Position numbers and translations under genes: made by a program | Notes under the pieces: model-generated | The model's input: only the letters and a program-made list of their open reading frames with translations | Told to the model about the DNA's origin: nothing | Database searches by the model: none | Part shown: one piece after another, positions 6,452-10,797 of the stretch | How positions within the stretch are numbered: position 1 is the first letter of the stretch | Layout: each line of letters opens with the position of its first letter | DNA from: an uncultured Eubacteriales bacterium | GTDB taxonomy: Bacteria; Bacillota; Clostridia; Christensenellales; UBA1242 | Reading direction: 5' to 3' | DNA length: 10,797 nucleotides | Assembly: GCA_902796285.1 (NCBI GenBank) | Contig: CADBOH010000065.1 | Coordinates: 1 to 10,797 of the forward strand

Positions 6452-6472
6452 AAACACTTTCAAAAAGTGTTT
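6452..6472 (-). terminator. Intrinsic terminator of yqzL-recO
   Basis: A 9-bp perfect stem, AAACACTTT (6452-6460) with AAAGTGTTT (6464-6472), has a 3-nt loop and is followed on the minus strand by a run of seven or more T. It overlaps the recO stop codon by 2 bp, so the stop sits in the ascending arm of the hairpin. Confidence 0.8.
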
Positions 6473-7175
6473 AAAAAGATATAAGTTTAAGCCCTGTTCT
6501 CCACTCAAAATTTTGGCAAAACAAATTATAGGCTTGCACCTCACCATTGCCACCAAGCTTAAGTGTGGATAGCTTGTCATAATCGGTATTATTCAAAACC
6601 CTGATCGCACTATAACAAACATTTGAAATTGGAAATGATAAATTTGTTTTGCAAGATGGGCAAACAATCTCGCCGATATCTAAGTTTAAATATTTATTTG
6701 AAAGCACACCACCACAAGACGAGCATCTTTCAGTCAAAAAATTGTATCCCATAGCACCAAAAACAGTGATTAAAAATTTATCAACTACATAAAATTTTTT
6801 AGTCCCATCATAACACAATGTTTTAAGGGCCTTAATGAGCTCTATAAAAAGTAGTGGATTTGGCTCAAGCACAACTTTGTTTACAATATCTAAAATTGCA
6901 CATCCCTCATAATATTTATCAATATCTTTTGTGAGCTCAAAAAAATTGTCGGTTATGTCAACGGACGTGATAATATTTACACCTTTGCCCTCTTCAATAA
7001 TAAATTCACCAAAACAAAAGGGCTCCTTTGCAGACTTTAGTTTAGCCTTATCACCACGGACGCCCTTCATTGAAGCAGATATCTTTCCTTGTTCTAGCGT
7101 AAAGAGTTGAACAATCCTATCTTTTTCTTTGATATTTGTTCCACCCAAAACAATAGCCTTAACTTTTGTTGACAT
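6471..7175 (-). CDS. recO: DNA repair protein RecO
   Basis: RecO works with RecR (and RecF) to load RecA onto SSB-coated single-stranded DNA in recombinational repair. The 234-residue product has the N-terminal OB-fold signature (VKAIVLGGTNIKEKDRIVQL, residues 5-24, then LEQGKISASMKGVRG). A central helical domain follows, then a zinc-ribbon-like motif with Cys151, Cys154, Cys172 and Cys175 (ERCSSCGG and IVCPSCK). Length is normal for the family. The ATG at 7175 lies 2 bp after the yqzL stop, and the Shine-Dalgarno GGGAG is inside the final yqzL codons, so the two are probably translationally coupled. In many Firmicutes recO sits near era and glycyl-tRNA synthetase genes; neither is adjacent here. 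Confidence 0.95.
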   Translation of the reverse strand: MSTKVKAIVLGGTNIKEKDRIVQLFTLEQGKISASMKGVRGDKAKLKSAKEPFCFGEFIIEEGKGVNIITSVDITDNFFELTKDIDKYYEGCAILDIVNKVVLEPNPLLFIELIKALKTLCYDGTKKFYVVDKFLITVFGAMGYNFLTERCSSCGGVLSNKYLNLDIGEIVCPSCKTNLSFPISNVCYSAIRVLNNTDYDKLSTLKLGGNGEVQAYNLFCQNFEWRTGLKLISF

Positions 7176-7177
7176 TT

Positions 7178-7330
7178 TTACTCCCGCTCAAAATAATCTT
7201 CATTAAGCAAGTCGAGTTCTCTTAAATCAGCCATCAACTCCATTGCATCAAAAACATCACCGGTAATTCTAAAAATCTCCCAGCTTTCAAGCACATTATT
7301 CTTTTGGAGTTTGATGTTTAAAGATTCCAT
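7178..7330 (-). CDS. yqzL: YqzL-family small protein upstream of recO
   Basis: A 50-codon frame runs from the ATG at 7330 to TAA at 7178-7180. AAGGAAG lies 4 nt before the ATG and a promoter lies further upstream. The product contains SWEIFRITGDVFDAMELMAD (residues 16-35), which matches the W-x-x-F-x-x-TG core of the short YqzL proteins encoded just before recO in Bacillus and Clostridia. Known members are about 45-50 residues and have no established function. The N-terminal dozen residues (MESLNIKLQKNN) extend ahead of the core. The last codons carry the recO ribosome binding site. Identification rests on the short motif plus gene order. Confidence 0.8.
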   Translation of the reverse strand: MESLNIKLQKNNVLESWEIFRITGDVFDAMELMADLRELDLLNEDYFERE

Positions 7331-7350
7331 TTTCTTCCTTCTACAATTTT

Positions 7351-7380
7351 AGTATATACCAAAAATTTAAAAAACTTCAA
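7351..7380 (-). promoter_or_regulatory. Probable promoter of yqzL-recO
   Basis: On the minus strand TTGAAG (7375-7380) and TATACT (7351-7356) are 18 bp apart. Transcription would begin near 7344, about 14 nt before the yqzL start codon, just including its Shine-Dalgarno. It also lies downstream of the small ORF at 7436-7582, so read-through from there is possible. Confidence 0.55.
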
Positions 7381-7435
7381 GTGTTTTTGAAAAATTTTTT
7401 AAATATTTTTTAGACATTACTTTTGCGCGCTGTCA

Positions 7436-7582
7436 TTAATAAAACAAGACGCGGTTAACAATTACGTTGGGCGATAAGTTTATAGCCGAAAAAATATTAT
7501 AGAGGTTTTGCCCACAAGTAAATATTTGTCGCGGAAACGAACAGGCAAGACTGCATTGATTAAAATTTAAATTACAAGGCAT
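7436..7582 (-). CDS. Candidate small four-cysteine peptide, 48 residues
   Basis: The frame starts at the ATG at 7582, with an excellent GGAGGAG (7588-7594) placed 5 nt upstream. A TATAAT at 7608-7613 would start transcription about 18 nt before the ATG, though the -35 region is poor. The product begins MPCNLNFNQCSLACSFPR and has cysteines at 3, 10, 14 and 23. The second half is hydrophobic and polar (LYNIFSAINLSPNVIVN) with no clear membrane helix. An ATG at 7618 in the same frame has no ribosome binding site and is not favoured. I do not recognise the family. The four cysteines could bind metal or form disulfides. The chance of a random frame is real, but the start signals are as good as those of the ribosomal genes. 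Confidence 0.5.
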   Translation of the reverse strand: MPCNLNFNQCSLACSFPRQIFTCGQNLYNIFSAINLSPNVIVNRVLFY

Positions 7583-7587
7583 TTTTA

Positions 7588-7613
7588 CTCCTCCAGCCCC
7601 TATTATCATTATA
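7588..7613 (-). promoter_or_regulatory. -10 box and Shine-Dalgarno of the small four-cysteine ORF
   Basis: TATAAT on the minus strand at 7608-7613 is followed by GGGGCTGGAGGAG ending at 7588. A -35 box at 17-18 bp is only TTAAAT or TTTAAA. The signals face away from the tRNA-Val promoter, giving a divergent arrangement across about 40 bp of A/T-rich DNA. Confidence 0.4.
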
Positions 7614-7654
7614 TTCATAAAAAAGAAAAAATTTAAAAAAGTTTAAAAAAACTG

Positions 7655-7684
7655 TTGACAAGTTACAAAATGTTATGCTATATT
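7655..7684 (+). promoter_or_regulatory. Promoter of tRNA-Val
   Basis: A perfect -35 box TTGACA (7655-7660) is followed after 18 bp by TATATT (7679-7684). Transcription would begin near 7691, about 13 nt before the mature tRNA 5' end. Confidence 0.75.
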
Positions 7685-7703
7685 AAAAGAGCGTTAAAGC
7701 AAT

Positions 7704-7779
7704 GGAAGCTTAGCTCAGCTGGGAGAGCATCTGCCTTACAAGCAGGAGGTCATAGGTTCGATCCCTATAGCTTCCACCA
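7704..7779 (+). tRNA. tRNA-Val with anticodon TAC (UAC)
   Basis: The 76-nt gene folds into a complete cloverleaf. The acceptor GGAAGCT (7704-7710) pairs perfectly with AGCTTCC (7769-7775). The D stem is GCTC/GAGC, the anticodon stem TCTGC/GCAGG has one T-G pair, and the T stem is ATAGG/CCTAT around TTCGATC. The anticodon loop CTTACAA places TAC at 7737-7739, which reads GUA and other GUN valine codons. The discriminator is A at 7776 and the CCA end is encoded (7777-7779). It has its own promoter and a terminator directly downstream, so it is transcribed alone. Its 3' end is duplicated 243 bp downstream. Confidence 0.97.
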
Positions 7780-7816
7780 TAAAGACTGCATTTGGCAGTC
7801 TTTTTTTGTTGTATTT
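7772..7816 (+). repeat. Direct repeat, copy A: tRNA 3' end plus terminator
   Basis: This copy covers the last 8 bases of the tRNA (TTCCACCA), a T, the hairpin terminator and the sequence up to TTGTATTT. The copy at 8015-8058 is identical except that its T run is one base shorter. The two copies start 243 bp apart. Confidence 0.9.
7781..7807 (+). terminator. Intrinsic terminator of tRNA-Val
   Basis: AAAGACTGC (7781-7789) pairs over 9 bp with GCAGTCTTT (7795-7803) across a 5-nt loop and runs into seven T. It starts one base after the encoded CCA. Confidence 0.9.
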
Positions 7817-7833
7817 TGACAAATATAACAAAG

Positions 7834-7850
7834 TCAACTTGAAAAGTTGA
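7834..7850. repeat. Small perfect hairpin before the first tRNA-like remnant
   Basis: TCAACTT (7834-7840) and AAGTTGA (7844-7850) form a 7-bp inverted repeat with a 3-nt loop. It directly abuts the repeat unit starting at 7851 and lacks a T run, so it is not a terminator. Confidence 0.5.
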
Positions 7851-7902
7851 GGTGGAAGCTACAAGACACTTGAGTAAAACGAAAGTTCTTTTAATTCCAC
7901 CA
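7851..7902 (+). repeat. Degenerate tRNA-like repeat, unit 1
   Basis: This 52-nt unit shares blocks with the upstream tRNA-Val in the same order: TGGAAGCT (7853-7860) from the 5' end, TACAAG (7860-7865) from the anticodon arm, a weak T-loop-like AGTTC (7884-7888) and TTCCACCA (7895-7902) from the 3' end. Most of the D arm, part of the anticodon arm and one side of the T arm are missing, so it cannot fold as a tRNA. The ends GGTGGAA and TTCCACC (7895-7901) are perfect inverted repeats of 7 bp. A hairpin with a T run follows. It could be a decayed tRNA copy or a mobile, tRNA-derived repeat. Confidence 0.6.
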
Positions 7903-7903
7903 G

Positions 7904-7928
7904 AAAATTCACGTGAGTGAATTTTTTT
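7904..7928 (+). terminator. Terminator-like hairpin after repeat unit 1
   Basis: AAAATTCAC (7904-7912) pairs with GTGAATTTT (7917-7925) over 9 bp with a GTGA loop, and the T run continues to 7928. It holds the same relative place as the tRNA terminator but has a different sequence. Confidence 0.6.
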
Positions 7929-7953
7929 ATTGCATTTTATTAAATGCAATAAA
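7926..7953. repeat. Perfect 12-bp inverted repeat between the repeat units
   Basis: TTTATTGCATTT (7926-7937) and AAATGCAATAAA (7942-7953) form a perfect stem with a TATT loop. The symmetry gives T-rich ends on both strands, so it may be a weak bidirectional terminator. Confidence 0.6.
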
Positions 7954-7969
7954 TTAAGCGTATGCTTTT

Positions 7970-8022
7970 GGTGAAAGCTACAAGGTTCTTGAATGAAGTG
8001 AAAGGTTCTTTTAATTCCACCA
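7970..8022 (+). repeat. Degenerate tRNA-like repeat, unit 2
   Basis: This 53-nt unit aligns along its full length with unit 1 (7851-7902), with a handful of substitutions and a 1-nt indel. It reads GGTGAAAGCTACAAG at the start and GGTTCTTTTAATTCCACCA at the end. The GGTTC at 8004-8008 matches the T-arm start of tRNA-Val (7755-7759) better than unit 1 does. Its 3' end is followed by a nearly exact copy of the tRNA terminator. An internal direct repeat AAGGTTCTT occurs at 7983-7991 and 8003-8011, less regular in unit 1. Confidence 0.6.
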
Positions 8023-8058
8023 TAAAGACTGCATTTGGCAGTCTTTTTTGTTGTATTT
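8015..8058 (+). repeat. Direct repeat, copy B: tRNA 3' end plus terminator
   Basis: Matches 7772-7816 except for one T fewer in the T run. Together the two copies flank the units between them, as attachment-site duplications or unequal recombination products would. Confidence 0.9.
8024..8049 (+). terminator. Second copy of the tRNA-type terminator
   Basis: AAAGACTGC (8024-8032) pairs with GCAGTCTTT (8038-8046) and is followed by T to 8049. The stem and loop are identical to the tRNA-Val terminator. Confidence 0.8.
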
Positions 8059-8070
8059 GTTTAAGTTAAT

Positions 8071-8100
8071 AAAAAAGGCCTGCACCAGCAGGTCTTTTTT
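8071..8100 (-). terminator. Terminator of mscL, likely bidirectional
   Basis: AAAAAAGGCCTGC (8071-8083) and GCAGGTCTTTTTT (8088-8100) flank an ACCA loop. On the plus strand all positions pair with one G-U. On the minus strand, just 3 bp after the mscL stop, the same position is an A-C mismatch, but the six-T tail is present. It probably stops transcripts from both sides. Confidence 0.75.
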
Positions 8101-8103
8101 AAG

Positions 8104-8748
8104 TTATTCAGCCTTTTTTGCTTTTGCTTTAAGCTCTTTGTTTTCTTTTAAAAGATCACGGATCTCTTTAAGAAGATATTCGGTAGAATTAAGTTTAGCT
8201 TCTTCTGCCTCTGCTGCAGCCTTAGCTTCCTCTGCCGCCTTTGCCTCAGCCTCTTTTTGAGCCTTTTCATCTAAGTATTTTTTAACAGCTTCTTTGTCTC
8301 TAGTGTTAATACCAAGAGCTTTGCACTCCTTCTTTTGTTCCTTAGTGAGTCTTCCCTTTGCCCTAGCTTTTTCCTCAGCGCTTTTCAAGAATCCTTTGCT
8401 CTTCATGATTACTCTCAAAATTGAGAAAAGAACAAGCGCAACAATCAAGAAGTTGATGATTGCTTGAATAAATGTTCCCCAATCAATAAAGATACATTCT
8501 GGGTTAACACTGCTAACACCATTTGAATCTACCACCAAGTAATCCTTACCATTTAAAACAGTAATAAGGTTGATGCCCTTTCCACCTGTGCAGGCAAATA
8601 CAACCAAGTTTACAAGTGGCATAAAAATTCCATTTACAAGTGCGGTGACAATTGCACCAAAAGCTGCACCAATGATAACACCGACAGCCATATCAACAAT
8701 ATTTCCACGACTTACAAAAGCTTTAAAATCTTTAAAAAAGTTCTTCAT
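8104..8748 (-). CDS. mscL: Large-conductance mechanosensitive channel MscL, with enlarged cytoplasmic linker
   Basis: MscL is a homopentameric inner-membrane channel that opens under membrane tension and releases solutes during osmotic downshock. The 214-residue product starts MKNFFKDFKAFVSRGNIVDM, the family N-terminal helix, followed by TM1 (about 15-44, AVGVIIGAAFGAIVTALVNG). A periplasmic loop and TM2 (about 88-115) come next. The C-terminal helix STEYLLKEIRDLLK (188-201) matches the usual bundle helix. Typical MscL has about 120-150 residues. The excess here is a Lys/Glu/Ala-rich segment at about 122-186 between TM2 and that helix, including AEAKAAEEAKAAAEAEEAK (167-185), probably a long alpha-helix or coiled coil. 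GGAGG precedes the ATG, and the gene forms its own unit between a promoter and a terminator. Confidence 0.95.
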   Translation of the reverse strand: MKNFFKDFKAFVSRGNIVDMAVGVIIGAAFGAIVTALVNGIFMPLVNLVVFACTGGKGINLITVLNGKDYLVVDSNGVSSVNPECIFIDWGTFIQAIINFLIVALVLFSILRVIMKSKGFLKSAEEKARAKGRLTKEQKKECKALGINTRDKEAVKKYLDEKAQKEAEAKAAEEAKAAAEAEEAKLNSTEYLLKEIRDLLKENKELKAKAKKAE

Positions 8749-8765
8749 TTGTTCCTCCTTTTTTT

Positions 8766-8793
8766 ATTGTAACATCAACACTCAAAAATTCAA
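8766..8793 (-). promoter_or_regulatory. Promoter of mscL
   Basis: On the minus strand TTGAAT (8788-8793) and TACAAT (8766-8771) are 16 bp apart, with a TG one base before the -10 box (extended -10). The start point would be near 8760, so the leader is short and begins next to the AAGGAGG. Confidence 0.55.
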
Positions 8794-8967
8794 AATGTTT
8801 TTAATGTTTTTATTTAATTTATATTATAAAAATTTTTGTTTCACAAACTAAAATAACAAACCGCTCACAACACAATTATATATACTAAAAAAGTGTTTTA
8901 CCAGATATATCCACTATCCATTAACATTGTAATTTTTTATAACAGCAGCCTCTATATAGCGCAAATA
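8794..8967. other. AT-rich intergenic DNA between mscL and the conjugation-type gene
   Basis: The stretch is A/T-rich and holds no open frame with a ribosome binding site. A 9-codon frame on the minus strand near 8900-8930 (MLMDSGYIW) lacks a Shine-Dalgarno. I see no inverted repeat or attachment-like sequence that matches the tRNA repeats. Confidence 0.4.
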
Positions 8968-8999
8968 AAAACACACCAGCGTTTAAACTGATGTGTTTT
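8968..8999 (-). terminator. Terminator of the VirB6-like membrane protein gene
   Basis: On the minus strand AAAACACATCAG (8988-8999) pairs with CTGGTGTGTTTT (8968-8979) over 12 positions including one G-U, across an 8-nt loop, and a T-rich tract follows. It lies about 24 bp after the stop codon, which suggests that this gene is the last of its operon. Confidence 0.75.
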
Positions 9000-9023
9000 G
9001 TTTTTGTAAAACATTCTAGCTCA

Positions 9024-10797
9024 TTACTTTGAGTCGTCGCTTGAGCCTTTCCCGGTTCCAGAACCACTGCCAGATGCTTTTGATGTGCTATTAAGCTCAT
9101 CAAGTTTCTGCTGTGTCTTCTTCTGCTCTTTAACAAACTCTTCCATAAGTTTAGTTTGTTTCTCTGATTCTTTTTGAGCTTCCTTAGCGTTTTGTTTAGC
9201 AAGCTTATCACCGCTAAGTTCAGGCTTAGCATCCCAAGCACCACCCTTGAATGTGAATGTGCCTTTAAATGCCTCTTTAGCTCCGTTGACAACCTTATCA
9301 ATACCCATTTGGGCCCCAATATTTTGAACGTTTTTAGTAAATACATCGGCGATGGTTTTTCCAAGAGATGTTGAGTCTACAGATTTTGTAAAGTTCTTTC
9401 CAAGATCCTCGAACATTCCTCTCGACTCTTCTCCAAACTTATCAAACGGGTCAACAAATGTCTTCTTAAGCGTACTTGCTGCTGTACCCTCGTATTTGCC
9501 GTCTTCACCAACCTTTAAGCCATACTTTTTCTCAATCGCAGATTGACGACTCATGTCGTGGCCTGCTATACCCTCTCGGAGTTTATATTTAAATATTGCT
9601 TCCTGAACAGCACCATCGGCACTACTCAATTTTGCATAGTCTTCCATGTTTGAAGCTTTATTAACAGCTTTTTCCTCCGCATCATTTCTAACTTTACGCA
9701 AATCGGCATCGGACGCTTTTTTATGCAACTTTTTATATTTTTCTACTGCATCATTACCGGCCTTATCAATTGCTCCGTCCGCATTATATTTTGTTCTTAA
9801 ATCATTATAAACTTGGTCTCTATTTGCCTTTGCAGTTTCTAATGCCTTTTCAGCATCATTGAATTTCTTATATGAACCTTCTTTAAATTCGCCTTTATGC
9901 TTACCGTGTTTAACCGTGTGCCCTTCTAATCTGTTCTTTCTCCAATTTGCTCTAGCACCAGCTGTTGCACTTCTTACAGTTTGCCCAGCTTTCCAAGCCA
10001 TCTTTCCGGTTACTCTTGCAGTGCCGAGACCGATTTTAGCGGTTGTGCCAATGCCTTTTTTAAGGTTGGCTGAAACATCACCTTTCATACCGCCGCCAAC
10101 TGACAGAGCATCGGCTCCACCTACAAAGCCTGAAACCATTGAAATAAAGTCTTTTGCCATAACAAGACCAACAACAAGTAAAACAACATCAATAATAGCA
10201 TCGATTACGCCAATGTTATAGAATTTGATTGTTTGGATATAAGGCAAAATGAGCAATAATAAGTTAAACCCAACTATTGAACCAATTGCCATAAGTATCT
10301 GTTTGATAAACTGGCTACTCCATTCCTTAAACGCCTTAAAGTTATCCAGTGGTGCCAATCCTAACAAGGCAGGATAAATTAAGAATAATGCCGCACCTTT
10401 GATAAGTCTTGACATAAGGCCAAGGATAATTGATATCATCATTGAGAATGTAGCAAACACACCTGCAAAACCAATGATGAAGTTAAACTTCCAAAGATTG
10501 TAGAACTGCCAAACTAGTGCAGGATTGAATTTTGTGAAACTCTTCATATTAATAGAAGCAAACATATCTGCGACAGATGAAACTTTTAGTTCGGTTGCGT
10601 TTGTAATTTGATTGTAACTCAAATTTCCAGATGTATGAAGGTTATTTTGGAACGCAAAGTCTACTTGATAAGCAACATATTCTTGCTTATTTTCGGAATT
10701 TGTATAATTGTTTGAATCGCTTCTGGCAAAAATTTGTTTACCACCAACTGAAATACTAGCTAAACTTGCGTAAGTCGCGCCATTCCTAAAATCTCCA
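9024..10797 (-). CDS. VirB6/TrbL-like (Mbov_0396-type) conjugative-element membrane protein, 5' part missing
   Basis: The frame is open from the TAA at 9024 to the right edge (590 visible codons), so the true start lies beyond the window. A TTG at 10622 is only an internal codon; it has no ribosome binding site and the residues before it continue smoothly (…DFAFQNNLHTSGNLSYNQIT). Visible residues 1-95 look extracytoplasmic and polar. Membrane segments lie at about 104-127, 133-150, 165-189 and 198-214. The segment GLVMAKDFISMVSGFVGGAD after the last one resembles the end of the membrane region in VirB6/TrbL-like channel proteins of type IV secretion systems in Firmicutes and Mycoplasma integrative elements. 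Residues from about 235 on form a long Lys/Glu/Ala-rich, probably coiled-coil cytoplasmic tail ending in a Gly/Ser linker. The family call is moderate; a polytopic membrane protein is certain. Confidence 0.65.
   Translation of the reverse strand, partial: GDFRNGATYASLASISVGGKQIFARSDSNNYTNSENKQEYVAYQVDFAFQNNLHTSGNLSYNQITNATELKVSSVADMFASINMKSFTKFNPALVWQFYNLWKFNFIIGFAGVFATFSMMISIILGLMSRLIKGAALFLIYPALLGLAPLDNFKAFKEWSSQFIKQILMAIGSIVGFNLLLLILPYIQTIKFYNIGVIDAIIDVVLLVVGLVMAKDFISMVSGFVGGADALSVGGGMKGDVSANLKKGIGTTAKIGLGTARVTGKMAWKAGQTVRSATAGARANWRKNRLEGHTVKHGKHKGEFKEGSYKKFNDAEKALETAKANRDQVYNDLRTKYNADGAIDKAGNDAVEKYKKLHKKASDADLRKVRNDAEEKAVNKASNMEDYAKLSSADGAVQEAIFKYKLREGIAGHDMSRQSAIEKKYGLKVGEDGKYEGTAASTLKKTFVDPFDKFGEESRGMFEDLGKNFTKSVDSTSLGKTIADVFTKNVQNIGAQMGIDKVVNGAKEAFKGTFTFKGGAWDAKPELSGDKLAKQNAKEAQKESEKQTKLMEEFVKEQKKTQQKLDELNSTSKASGSGSGTGKGSSDDSK

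Noticed and set aside
7436..7600. Possible 4.5S or 6S RNA in the gap between tRNA-Val and yqzL
   Set aside because: I could not find the conserved SRP RNA loop sequences or a long 6S-like bubble stem. The ribosome binding site and open frame favour a small protein.
7710..7949. A 79-codon frame on the minus strand ending in YRDRTYDLLLVRQMLSQLS
   Set aside because: It runs antisense through the tRNA-Val gene. This peptide is a familiar spurious translation of tRNA antisense strands, and the frame has no ribosome binding site.
7781..8058. The repeats after tRNA-Val as a CRISPR array
   Set aside because: There are only two imperfect 52-nt units with hairpin spacers, the similarity is to a tRNA, and no cas gene is present.
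8921..9364. A 147-codon minus-strand frame overlapping the end of the VirB6-like gene
   Set aside because: It is out of frame with the long protein over most of its length, has no ribosome binding site, and runs through the terminator hairpin.
9024..10622. Start of the membrane protein gene at the TTG at 10622
   Set aside because: No ribosome binding site precedes it, and the same frame is open with normal protein-like composition to the right edge, so the gene is cut by the window.

Overview
The window reads as chromosomal DNA of a low-GC, Gram-positive-type bacterium, most likely an uncultured member of the Bacillota (Clostridia-like). The signs are AT-rich intergenic DNA, strong GGAGG ribosome binding sites, near-consensus sigma-A promoters, an S10 ribosomal-protein operon in the usual Firmicutes order, and a yqzL-recO pair. 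Almost every gene lies on the minus strand; the tRNA and its terminator-like repeats are on the plus strand.

Region 1 (1-5546) is the S10 operon, read right to left: promoter, structured leader of about 215 nt, then rpsJ, rplC, rplD, rplW, rplB, rpsS, rplV, rpsC, rplP, rpmC, rpsQ and the first 87 codons of rplN, which runs off the left edge. Genes are packed with gaps of 2-20 bp or overlaps of 1-14 bp, and several Shine-Dalgarno sequences sit inside the last codons of the preceding gene. S3 carries a strikingly non-canonical segment at residues 157-174.

Region 2 (5621-7380) holds an unrecognised 226-residue acidic-tailed protein with its own perfect TTGACA-17-TATAAT promoter and a terminator, followed upstream by the yqzL-recO unit, which has its own promoter and terminator. 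yqzL (50 codons) is annotated here from the raw sequence.

Region 3 (7381-8103) holds a small candidate gene for a four-cysteine, 48-residue peptide, a divergent tRNA-Val(UAC) with a good promoter, and downstream of the tRNA a cluster of repeats. The tRNA 3' end plus its terminator is duplicated 243 bp away, and two degenerate 52-53 nt tRNA-like remnants precede terminator-type hairpins.

Region 4 (8104-10797) holds mscL with an unusually long charged linker before its C-terminal helix, then a large polytopic membrane protein with a long cytoplasmic tail that resembles the VirB6/TrbL-like (Mbov_0396-type) channel proteins of integrative conjugative elements. That gene is open to the right edge, so its start is not in the window. 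It suggests that an integrated conjugative element begins here and continues to the right.

No CRISPR array, insertion sequence, rRNA or integrase was seen. The most interesting unexplained items are the tRNA-derived repeat cluster, the strongly promoted unknown gene, the four-cysteine small ORF, the S10 leader, and the altered S3 and MscL segments.
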